DNA of 36,455 nt from Bacteroidales bacterium (GTDB taxonomy: Bacteria > Bacteroidota > Bacteroidia > Bacteroidales > VadinHA17). The notes beneath the pieces were generated by a model. It saw nothing but the letters and a program-made list of their open reading frames with translations, had not been told where the DNA came from and did not search any database. Numbering within the stretch: position 1 is the stretch's first letter; every line of letters starts with the position of its first letter. The DNA is taken from the NCBI GenBank assembly GCA_029932855.1, contig JAOZPG010000016.1, forward strand, positions 1-36,455. The letters run 5' to 3'. The translations under genes and the position numbers were made by a program. Shown here piece after piece: positions 17,998-25,323 of this stretch.

Positions 17998-18693
17998 TTA
18001 GTCAGTTTTCTTCAATATCATTAAGCCATTTCCTTCTTCATCAAAAAGACTGAGCTGCATATCAGCCAGTTTATAGGAAACGACAAGTGTCAGTGATTTA
18101 TCGAATTTATCTGCAATAGTCATATCCGGGCAGGCTTTCCTTGTGCTGATACCAATTCCAAATTTCATAACACTGTCATCCAGCTCTTTTATGCTTCCGT
18201 TTACAATATTACAGCCATCATTACCGAAATATTTCATTTGAGCCACATTTATCTCTATTTGGGGAGTTTTGACCGGCTTTTTTGAATCTGTACCTGCAAT
18301 TTCTTCTCCCATTATTGATTTAAGGATCCATATATCATTAAGTAATACTTTTTTATCAGGCCTTTTTTCAAGTTGTTCAATAAGTATATACTCAATCGTG
18401 GAGGCGTCGGCAGGAATATTTTCCTGATCGGCTTTTTTCTCCTCAACACGGAGTTTGTATATATATCCGGCCTCAAATTCAAATCCTTTGATCTCTGCAT
18501 AGAATGTTTCCCAGTTCCCGGGAATCAGTTCATCTCCTTTTTGAACCTGCAGGCAAGTCCTGGGGGCAACTCCTTCACAGTTTACTTCAAGGCTGTTTAC
18601 CCAGTAAATACTGTCTTTAGTTTTTTCCTTATCTGTATTTCCGCAGGAGCTTATAAGGAAACTTAATGCTGCCAGTACTAAAATGTTCCTCAT
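17998..18693 (-). CDS. Lipoprotein with DUF4377 and META (HslJ-like) domains
   Basis: 231 residues. Lipobox ISSC gives a lipid anchor at Cys17. Residues about 29-105 match DUF4377, with the characteristic YWVNSLEVNCEGVAPRTCLQ segment and GNWETFYAEIKGFEFEAGY. Residues about 120-228 match the META domain, seen in HslJ and other envelope stress proteins, with NDGCNIVNGSI and a Cys-containing TRKACPDM strand. These domains occur in surface or periplasmic proteins of uncertain function; HslJ is linked to novobiocin tolerance and heat-shock response. It is the first gene of the run that continues with carbonic anhydrase. No consensus -7 element was seen directly upstream. Confidence 0.86.
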   Translation of the reverse strand: MRNILVLAALSFLISSCGNTDKEKTKDSIYWVNSLEVNCEGVAPRTCLQVQKGDELIPGNWETFYAEIKGFEFEAGYIYKLRVEEKKADQENIPADASTIEYILIEQLEKRPDKKVLLNDIWILKSIMGEEIAGTDSKKPVKTPQIEINVAQMKYFGNDGCNIVNGSIKELDDSVMKFGIGISTRKACPDMTIADKFDKSLTLVVSYKLADMQLSLFDEEGNGLMILKKTD

Positions 18694-19036
18694 TTGTTAA
18701 GAGATTTGTTTATGTAATTAAAAACCCGCCCTAATGCAAGATGCATGAAATAAGTATGGCAAACTACGAAATATCTTTTATTTATCAAATCCTCAATTTT
18801 ATTCCTGTTCATGGAAATACTATTCACTAAAATTTTTTCTGCAGATTGTATCCTGCGAGCGCATTTCACGTAGCTTGCTGTTGGGTTAGCGAGCGCATTA
18901 TAAATAATCAATAAGGATCGATGATTGGCTTCGCCGAGCTAAAGGTTCCTGGTTGCTTTGCTGCGAGGAGAGTCAATAATACGAAACTGTTAATATTGTT
19001 TAATGGTCAAAAAGAATGCACACAATAAAAGTAGTC
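18694..19036. other. 343-base gene-free region with possible dispersed repeat
   Basis: No gene is supported. The first part holds an odd-base palindrome ATGCA-AGA-TGCAT near 18734-18746. The part from about 18850 to 18975 has higher G+C than its surroundings and contains an 11-base direct repeat (see separate entry), plus TTGGC/GCCGA flanking a TTC loop near 18927-18939. It looks like a repeat-derived or structured-RNA segment rather than decayed coding sequence, although it could also be a terminator/leader region between the arginine decarboxylase gene and the DUF4377 gene. Confidence 0.4.
18855..18899. repeat. Two direct copies of an 11-base G+C-rich repeat
   Basis: GCGAGCGCATT occurs at 18855-18865 and again at 18889-18899, a period of 34 bases, in an otherwise AT-rich intergenic stretch. 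Confidence 0.6.
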
Positions 19037-20437
19037 TTAATATCCCAGTATATTGAACATATCTTCGGCCGACTGCTCTTCCCTGTAAACAGTATCGGTG
19101 ATATTTCCATTTTTATCTCTGTCTATGATTATATGCCTGGGAGAAGGTATAAGGCAGTGTTTTATGCCTCCATATCCGCTTACTGCATCCTGGTATGCTC
19201 CCGTATGGAAGAAGCCCAGGTACAGGGGCTCTTTATCATTATTGCTGTAAGAAGGTAATAATACTTCCTGGTTGAGATCCTCTGAGTTATAGTAATCCGT
19301 ATGATCACAGCTTATTCCCCCTATATGAACCCTGTGATATTCATTTTGCCACTTATTTACCGGCAGTAGAATGAATTTCTCCTGAAGTGCCCAGGCATCG
19401 GGAATGGTATTCAGTAGGCTGTTATCTATTATATACCATGTTTCTGTATCATTCTGTGTCTTTTGTTCAAGGACCTGAAAAATAATGGCTCCCGATTCAC
19501 CAACTGTGTATTTACCAAATTCCGTGAATAAGTCAGGCTCAGGTAACTTATTGGCATTACATGCTTTACTGATGTTTTTAATTATCTCGTTAACAATATA
19601 TTTGTAATCATATTCAAAGCCAAGGTGGTTGCTGATTGGAAATCCTCCTCCCAGGTTAAATGAATCGAGATTGGCACTTTCCTTTTTCAGTTCTATATAC
19701 AGTTGCACGGCCTTCTGGAACTCTCCCCAGAAGTAAGGAGTATCCTTAATTCCCGAATCGACAAAGAAATGCAGCATTTTCAGTTCCACCCTCTTGTCAT
19801 TAAGTATTTTGCTTTTAAAAAACTCAGTTATCCCGGCAGGGGGTATTCCCAGGCGGGAAGTATAATATGCCGATTGAGCTTCCTCATTAACAGCCATCCT
19901 CAGACCTATCCTGAATTTGGTTTTGCTGCCTATTTCCAGTAAGCGTTCCAGCTCGTTTTCACTGTCAAGTATCACAATAGAGTTGCTAAATCCCAGTTCA
20001 TTAAGTTTTTTGATTTTTTTCAGGTAGTCTTCGGTTTTGTAGCCGTTATGAATGAGCTTTATGCCTTTATCAAGTATCCCTTTCTTATACAGCGAAAGTA
20101 TAAGGTCTATATCGAATGAAGAAGATGTCTCCAGGTCCACCTTATGTTTAAGGGCTTCATTAATTACATGAAAAAAGTGATTGCTCTTGGTGCAGTAACA
20201 GAAATTATATTTTCCCCCGTAGGAATTTTCTTTTATGGCATTGTTAAAAAGTTCCCTGGCCTTGTTTATCTGTTCAGCTATTTTCGGGAGGTAGATAAAC
20301 CTGAATGGTGTCCCGTATTTCTTTATGAGTTTTTTCAGGGAGATACCATAAAATGTAAGGTGGCCATCCTGCATGTCAAAACCTTCCCTGGGAAAGGAAT
20401 AACTCTGATGTATAAGGTTTTTATAAGAGTTCTTCAT
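19037..20437 (-). CDS. Biosynthetic-type arginine decarboxylase, short PLP fold-III form
   Basis: 466 residues from ATG 20437 (a TTG four codons upstream is less likely). PLP-dependent alanine-racemase/ODC fold: the PLP lysine is Lys84 in CYCTKSNHF, the phosphate-binding glycine loop is GGGFP at 263-267, and the C-terminal substrate cysteine lies in GGISCDHTDYY (Cys377). The sequence follows arginine decarboxylase rather than ornithine or diaminopimelate decarboxylase, but it is shorter than the roughly 630-residue SpeA because it lacks the SpeA inserts, as in many Bacteroidota. The product would turn arginine into agmatine and CO2, the first step to putrescine and spermidine. It starts 51 bases after the lactonase gene. 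Confidence 0.85.
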   Translation of the reverse strand: MKNSYKNLIHQSYSFPREGFDMQDGHLTFYGISLKKLIKKYGTPFRFIYLPKIAEQINKARELFNNAIKENSYGGKYNFCYCTKSNHFFHVINEALKHKVDLETSSSFDIDLILSLYKKGILDKGIKLIHNGYKTEDYLKKIKKLNELGFSNSIVILDSENELERLLEIGSKTKFRIGLRMAVNEEAQSAYYTSRLGIPPAGITEFFKSKILNDKRVELKMLHFFVDSGIKDTPYFWGEFQKAVQLYIELKKESANLDSFNLGGGFPISNHLGFEYDYKYIVNEIIKNISKACNANKLPEPDLFTEFGKYTVGESGAIIFQVLEQKTQNDTETWYIIDNSLLNTIPDAWALQEKFILLPVNKWQNEYHRVHIGGISCDHTDYYNSEDLNQEVLLPSYSNNDKEPLYLGFFHTGAYQDAVSGYGGIKHCLIPSPRHIIIDRDKNGNITDTVYREEQSAEDMFNILGY

Positions 20438-20488
20438 AATAAGCAGCAATCAATGTATTAGCTATTATCCTTTGGTATATGTATGGTT

Positions 20489-21625
20489 TCAGAACAATAC
20501 ACAAACCGGGTCGGGAGCATTAATCTCATACATGTAGTTTAGCAGGCCTGTTTTTATATCACGCTTAAATGATACTATATTATTTGAATGCTGATTGGCA
20601 ACCAGCAGGTAATTATCATCGGGTGATAGGCAGAAACTACGTGGCCATTTACCCCTGGTGTCCTGGTGTTCAAGCAGCCTGAGATGGCCGTTTTGACTGT
20701 TTACTTCAAATACGGCAATACTGTTGTGTCCCCTGTTGGAAGCATATACGAATTTTGCATCTGCAGAGATATGAATATCTGCACAGTAGCTGGTATCAGT
20801 ATAACCGGGTGGGAGGGTAGATATCGAGATATCCTTTTCGTACTTGCCGTATTTATCTTTTTGTAATAATGTTATAGTACAATCCAGCTCATTCACCACA
20901 TATAACCATTTGCCACCGGGATGAAAAATCATGTGACGCGGTCCTGCCCCGGGATTCATATTTATTACAGGCGGGTCGGATGGGATTAATTTTTGTTGCA
21001 GGCTGTCTAAATTATAAATCCAGAGATCATTGCTTCCCAGGTCGGCAGAAACAATATCATTACCATCGGGAGCGAAACAGGCTGAATGGGCATGAGGAAC
21101 TTGTTGCCTCGGGCTGATCCCGTGCCCGGTATGTTGCCGGAGATCCAGCAGTCCGCTCAGTCTGCCCTGCTCATCCATCTTCAGCAGGGCTACATTGCCC
21201 CCCGTATAATTAGAGGCTAACACAAAACCGGCTTTGCTGATTGAAACATAACATGGATGGGCCCCGCCAGAGGGACTCCTGCTTATTAATTCCAGGCTGT
21301 CGCCGGCGATAAGAAAAGATTCTATACTTCCCGTACCTTCAATATTGGTCTCATTCACAGCCACAAGGAATCTTTTGTCGGTACTTATGGCAAGAAAAGA
21401 CGGATTTTCAGATTTAGCTGCCAGTCCAACAGCCTCCATACTGCCATCCTGCCTGAGCAGGTACTTGTAGATACCTCTGCTTTCATTTGTGGTGTATGTA
21501 CCCAGGTAGAATGGAAATATTTTGTTTTCCTGCATGTTTTCCTGCTGTTTCTTAGGCTGACAGGCCGTTAATAGCAGGAGTGCTATGCCTGAAATTGATA
21601 TAAAATAAATAATTGTATTTTTCAT
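20489..21625 (-). CDS. Lactonase family (6-phosphogluconolactonase-type seven-bladed propeller) lipoprotein
   Basis: 378 residues. Lipobox LTAC gives a lipid anchor at Cys22. The remainder is a Lactonase/YbhE propeller with typical strands: LGTYTTNESRGIYKY, GGAHPCYVSISKAGFVLASN, VPHAHSACFAPDGN, GAGPRHMIFHPGGKWLYVVN and WPRSFCLSPDDNYLLVANQ. E. coli Pgl with this fold hydrolyses 6-phosphogluconolactone in the cytoplasm; a lipid-anchored, exported version is unlikely to serve the pentose phosphate pathway and may act on another lactone. It is upstream of arginine decarboxylase on the same strand. The assignment to the fold is firm, the substrate is open. Confidence 0.87.
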   Translation of the reverse strand: MKNTIIYFISISGIALLLLTACQPKKQQENMQENKIFPFYLGTYTTNESRGIYKYLLRQDGSMEAVGLAAKSENPSFLAISTDKRFLVAVNETNIEGTGSIESFLIAGDSLELISRSPSGGAHPCYVSISKAGFVLASNYTGGNVALLKMDEQGRLSGLLDLRQHTGHGISPRQQVPHAHSACFAPDGNDIVSADLGSNDLWIYNLDSLQQKLIPSDPPVINMNPGAGPRHMIFHPGGKWLYVVNELDCTITLLQKDKYGKYEKDISISTLPPGYTDTSYCADIHISADAKFVYASNRGHNSIAVFEVNSQNGHLRLLEHQDTRGKWPRSFCLSPDDNYLLVANQHSNNIVSFKRDIKTGLLNYMYEINAPDPVCVLF

Positions 21626-21744
21626 ATGTATAGCTTATTCCTGGCAGTTTCCGGAGAATATCCGAAAGAATAACCGAAAAATAAATCTGCCTTTACTTTT
21701 TTGCATTTTACTCCTGAGTTCTTCTGAAAAAGCAGCCTTATTTT

Positions 21745-22158
21745 TCAATCTCTTGCCGATTGACGCATATCCAGTAAAAACAAAGGTATTAAAATTGAAA
21801 CATATGCCAGTAGGTCCCATGGATCGAATGTTGCATCATACAGATGAAAATATTGGGCAGTTTCAATACCAAAGCTTACCAGCAGGAATATCACAAAGGT
21901 TTTTCCTGGAGTAAAAAAGCTTGTCCATGCATTTTCTGCATAAGAGGTAAAAAGTCCCCGAAAAAGGATATAACTCCATGCGGGACCAAACATATCAAGC
22001 AGGTATCCCTTCCTGAAGCTTTTCAGGCCGGACCATATTCCCGTCGCAGCTGTTTCGTCTATTTTGGTATTTATGCCTGATAATCCTAAGACTAAAAACA
22101 GAAGCATAGCTATAGCCCAGTATAATGCATGTTTATTATGCCTGTCTTCTTTTGTCAT
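21745..22158 (-). CDS. Small VanZ-like integral membrane protein
   Basis: 137 residues with about four hydrophobic segments. The segment GIETAQYFHLYDATFDPWDLLAYVS resembles the conserved VanZ stretch, in which an IExxQ helix is followed by an Asp-rich loop (read here at two pieces of 20 residues or fewer: GIETAQYFHLYDATFDPWDL and LLAYVS). VanZ relatives are membrane proteins of unclear biochemistry, sometimes linked to teicoplanin resistance. The start ATG at 22158 follows an A-rich leader. It is placed between the fusion gene at 22241 and the lactonase gene, 119 bases before the latter. Confidence 0.65.
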   Translation of the reverse strand: MTKEDRHNKHALYWAIAMLLFLVLGLSGINTKIDETAATGIWSGLKSFRKGYLLDMFGPAWSYILFRGLFTSYAENAWTSFFTPGKTFVIFLLVSFGIETAQYFHLYDATFDPWDLLAYVSILIPLFLLDMRQSARD

Positions 22159-22184
22159 TACAGGAATTGATAATTATTCTTACC

Positions 22185-22225
22185 CGGGCCCTGAGTCCGG
22201 ACTTACCAGGCCGATTTCAGGCCCG
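22185..22225 (-). terminator. Possible hairpin terminator downstream of the ferredoxin-DUF1858 fusion gene
   Basis: CGGGCCCTGA (22185-22194) and TCAGGCCCG (22217-22225) can pair with one extra C bulged. It lies 16 bases past the stop of the minus-strand fusion gene. The following sequence on the minus strand is AT-rich but has no clean T run, so the call is tentative. Confidence 0.4.
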
Positions 22226-22240
22226 AACACCGTCAGCCTT

Positions 22241-24145
22241 TTACGCTTTTGTGTTATTCATCCTGAAGATATCTAAAAACTCATTATTGATATCCATATC
22301 TATGATATCGTTTTTATTCAGGATATCAAAGTACTGTTTTATTTTAAATATCAGTTTCTCTCCTTCAACATATTCGAAATTTACACGGTCAAGGAAAAGC
22401 TCTATCCTGTCAACAGGCTGGCGCATCATGTCAAAAGAAAGCTCAGCAGACTTCTTTTTGTTGTCATTTACCCACTGAATTGCCAGTTTTAGTTCATCAA
22501 GGAATATTTTTGTTTCTTCAGGGTGCTCCCGTACAAATTCGCCTTTCAATACCAGGCCTGCATTTGGAAAACTTCCAAAGCCTTTGTTTATTTCGTTCCA
22601 TATCTTATTGAACGACAATATGGATATTTCCTGTTTCCTGTCCTTCATGATTTTTATAGCATAACTTGCCTCGGGTTCACGCAGGATTACGGTATCTGCC
22701 CTGCCTGTAACAAAATCTTTATAAATTTCTTCCGGCCGGCCGAAGGGTTCCCCGTATTTGAATTTGAAATCACCGGGATTCAGGCCGCTTGCCTTAATCA
22801 AATATTTTGTGATTTTAGCAGGCGGGGCTTCTTCAAATAAAGGAGTATAAATCTCTTTACCTATAATGTCTTTGAATTTTTTGACTTTTGAGCGACTTAA
22901 TAAAACGAAATTGTCCCAAACAAAAAGAGCCGGTATTTTAATATCGCTGCTTCTTAATTTGGCCGATGTTATTAATGCAGAAAAACTAATATCTGCTTTC
23001 CCGTTTGTGATCCATGCCAGGTGTTTTTCAGTTTCTTCCCAGACTTTTAATTCTTTAATGTTTAAGTGTTTTCTAATTTTTTCTGATTGGAGTAAACGCA
23101 TAATTACCGGATAGGCCACGGGTGTTGCAGATTGAATAACTACATCAATTTTTGTCCGGGAGCTGTCTTTTTTAGATTCTTCACTGATTTTTTTGTGAAA
23201 ATATATCCAGAATTCATTTTCTGCTTTGGTTTCAGTTATATGTTCAAAATTCATTTCCGACAACATGTTGATCATCGGGTGCGGTTCAAAGCGCTGAATT
23301 AACACAAATCCTTTGTCATCTGCTGTTGCATAAGCTTTTTTTAGAATGATGTCAAATGGGTCTGTTGTCATGGTTCTTACATCAAGCACTTCAAATTCAT
23401 TTTTTCGCTCTTTCCAGGAGAGTGTTTTTCTTTCGGGATTGTAAATTGAAATTCTGTATTCCCTGTTCTTCTCGATATTAAAATACAATCCCAGTCCACT
23501 AGCTGTCTTTAATAATTCGTAAGGCTTTTCAGTTGAGATAATAACAATGTTTCCCTGTGGAGCCAGGTCGGAGACTTTTTTAACCAGTTCTTCTAATGTA
23601 TTGTTATTATATATATATCGGTCAGAACTTTCTTCCCAGCTTATTTCAACACCTTTGAATTCAATATCATTTATGGATCCCTCAAGACAATCAGGCATTC
23701 TTTCCATTAATTTGGCTTCGGTTCCCAGATGCATATTTATTGAATGCAATATCTCACACACAGACAATCCTGAGATTTTTGCAGCATCATTAAAATTTGC
23801 AAATTTGGCAAGAGTGTTATACAATACCGGGTTTTGCATTCGTTTAAACATAGGAGACAAGTTTATCAGAACCTGTCTTAATTCCGGGTACTTATCCAGA
23901 GTTTCTTTAATGTTTGAACTTGCCAGGACAGCATCAGGTAATTCAATATCTTCACTTTTATAAGCAGAGATTGCATTAACAGGACAAACATCCATTGCCT
24001 CATTGCATTTTGTTTCTTCAGCAATGTTTTCAGGTTGTTTAATTAAATAGGCAATATTATTATCATTAATCTCAAAGTTATCACCTGCCACTTCAACACA
24101 GGCCCTGCAGGCAATACACTCTTCTGATACCTTATATTTTTTCAT
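22241..24145 (-). CDS. Cytoplasmic fusion: ferredoxin + DUF1858 + DUF2249-like + substrate-binding-protein-like domain
   Basis: 634 residues with no signal peptide. (1) Residues 1-60 are a single-cluster ferredoxin: C10-x2-C13-x2-C16 and C54-P, with an extra C47. (2) Residues about 74-145 match DUF1858: KYPELRQVLINLSPMFKRM then LAKFANFNDAAKISGLSV, and ILHSINMHLG. (3) Residues about 178-236 and 250-320 look like two DUF2249-type modules, the second with EVLDVRTMTTDPFDIIL and RFEPHPMINMLSEM. (4) Residues about 331-630 resemble an NMT1/SsuA-type periplasmic substrate-binding protein, with IDVVIQSATPVAYPVIMRLL and NGKADISFSALITS, but without export signal. DUF1858 and DUF2249 are otherwise met with hemerythrin/RIC-like proteins. 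I infer an iron-sulfur sensor or electron-transfer protein that also binds a small ligand in the cytoplasm. It has its own promoter and 5' direct repeats. Confidence 0.82.
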   Translation of the reverse strand: MKKYKVSEECIACRACVEVAGDNFEINDNNIAYLIKQPENIAEETKCNEAMDVCPVNAISAYKSEDIELPDAVLASSNIKETLDKYPELRQVLINLSPMFKRMQNPVLYNTLAKFANFNDAAKISGLSVCEILHSINMHLGTEAKLMERMPDCLEGSINDIEFKGVEISWEESSDRYIYNNNTLEELVKKVSDLAPQGNIVIISTEKPYELLKTASGLGLYFNIEKNREYRISIYNPERKTLSWKERKNEFEVLDVRTMTTDPFDIILKKAYATADDKGFVLIQRFEPHPMINMLSEMNFEHITETKAENEFWIYFHKKISEESKKDSSRTKIDVVIQSATPVAYPVIMRLLQSEKIRKHLNIKELKVWEETEKHLAWITNGKADISFSALITSAKLRSSDIKIPALFVWDNFVLLSRSKVKKFKDIIGKEIYTPLFEEAPPAKITKYLIKASGLNPGDFKFKYGEPFGRPEEIYKDFVTGRADTVILREPEASYAIKIMKDRKQEISILSFNKIWNEINKGFGSFPNAGLVLKGEFVREHPEETKIFLDELKLAIQWVNDNKKKSAELSFDMMRQPVDRIELFLDRVNFEYVEGEKLIFKIKQYFDILNKNDIIDMDINNEFLDIFRMNNTKA

Positions 24146-24162
24146 ATATTCTATATTTTAAA

Positions 24163-24186
24163 TAGTTGCTTCCATGTAGTTGCTTC
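24163..24186 (-). repeat. Direct repeat in the 5' leader of the fusion gene
   Basis: On the minus strand GAAGCAACTA occurs twice (24186-24177 and 24172-24163), 14 bases apart, between the predicted transcription start and the ATG at 24145. GTAGAAGCAACTAC also forms a short inverted repeat. The placement suits a repressor site or a leader regulatory site. Confidence 0.6.
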
Positions 24187-24196
24187 TACGAGTACA

Positions 24197-24226
24197 CAAA
24201 AGTAGATGTTTTAAAATAGTTTACAA
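24197..24226 (-). promoter_or_regulatory. Bacteroidota-type promoter of the ferredoxin-DUF1858 fusion gene
   Basis: On the minus strand TTG (24226-24224), 19-base spacer, then TACTTTTG (24204-24197), a full match to TAnnTTTG. Transcription would start near 24190, leaving a leader of about 45 bases. It lies between the upstream aldo/keto reductase stop at 24255 and the gene, so the fusion gene need not depend on read-through. Confidence 0.65.
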
Positions 24227-24254
24227 TCACTACATCTTGGTATTATTGTTTTTT

Positions 24255-25208
24255 TTATTTTAGAAATGCTTCATGGGCTATGAAATCAATATCAGAAGCT
24301 ATCACATTTTCCTGTACCTGCTCCCGGGTTTTCCCTCCGGGAATGACCACATGACATGCCGGGTGAGAAATGCAGAATCTGAGACTAAGCTGTGCGGGAC
24401 TATAGCGGGGGTATTTATCAAATACCGGTTGGTAGCCTTTAAAATCTTCCAGGTAAGAACTTAGTTTTTCGGGAGAAAGGTTAAACCTTCTGTGGTCTCC
24501 TTCCCCAAAAGTGCTTGCAGGCCTGAATTTCCCGGTAAGCAAGCCGAAAAGAAGAGGGATGCGCACAATAACACCGGTTCCGTACTTAAGTGCCATTGGG
24601 AATAAAACATCTTCAGCTTTCCGTTCGAGGAGGTTGTATCTGACCTGTATTACTTCAATCAGATCATGATGTCTTTCCAGGATATGAGCTTGTGCTGTTT
24701 CCTGGAATGATTGAACACTCCAGCCGCAATGTATTATTTTGCCGGTGGCTTTCAGTTTTTCAAGGGCTATCCATACTTCGTCCTGCTCAAGTATTTCGGG
24801 GCCGGGACTGTGGAGCTGAAGTATATCAAGCTTCTCAACATTCAGTCGCTTTAGACTTTGTTCCACTGCAAACTCCAGGTGTTTAACAGAGTAATCGTTA
24901 TTGACCGGAATATCTTTGCCAGCCTGTTCAATGAAGGGATAAAAATTGTTTCCTGCCTTGGAGGCTATTACTATTTTATCTTTGTCAGGTCTTTCATCCA
25001 GTACCTGCCTGATCAGCTCTTCAGAGTGGCCAAAGCCATATACATCGGCAGTGTCAATAAAGTTTATCCCCGCATCAATGGCTGCATGAATGGCTTTCCT
25101 CGAATTATTATCATCTGTTTTTCCCCAATCCCGTCCGCTTATACCCCAGGAACCAAAACCGACTGTTGATATTTTAGGCCCTTTTAAGCCCAGGTTCCTG
25201 TATTTCAT
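24255..25208 (-). CDS. Aldo/keto reductase
   Basis: 317 residues, normal family length, single TIM-barrel domain. The catalytic tetrad is present: Asp and Tyr in FIDTADVYG (about 50-58), Lys in IASKAG, and His in LQLHSPG. The NADPH-binding C-terminal region includes VVIPGGKTREQV. It resembles the YajO/general stress branch of the family. NADPH-dependent reduction of an aldehyde or ketone is expected; the substrate cannot be read. The gene is followed by the fusion gene and preceded by a short tandem repeat at 25237-25264. Confidence 0.92.
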   Translation of the reverse strand: MKYRNLGLKGPKISTVGFGSWGISGRDWGKTDDNNSRKAIHAAIDAGINFIDTADVYGFGHSEELIRQVLDERPDKDKIVIASKAGNNFYPFIEQAGKDIPVNNDYSVKHLEFAVEQSLKRLNVEKLDILQLHSPGPEILEQDEVWIALEKLKATGKIIHCGWSVQSFQETAQAHILERHHDLIEVIQVRYNLLERKAEDVLFPMALKYGTGVIVRIPLLFGLLTGKFRPASTFGEGDHRRFNLSPEKLSSYLEDFKGYQPVFDKYPRYSPAQLSLRFCISHPACHVVIPGGKTREQVQENVIASDIDFIAHEAFLK

Positions 25209-25236
25209 TGATATAGTATTATTGTATCAGGAAGAG

Positions 25237-25264
25237 ATCAGTCCTGCCTTATCAGTCCTGTCTT
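25237..25264. repeat. Tandem duplication of a 14-base unit
   Basis: ATCAGTCCTGCCTT (25237-25250) is followed directly by ATCAGTCCTGTCTT (25251-25264), differing at one base, then ATCTTATCAGTT. It lies just upstream of the aldo/keto reductase start and is a simple repeat. Confidence 0.7.
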
Positions 25265-25323
25265 ATCTTATCAGTTCAGCCAGATCACAGCTCTGTTCTG
25301 TTATCTCTGACTTATATCTCAGC

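Noticed and set aside
18690-18911. 73-codon minus-strand reading frame in the G+C-rich gap
   Set aside because: Covers the repeat-like segment, begins inside it and has no recognisable features; repeats can give open frames by chance.
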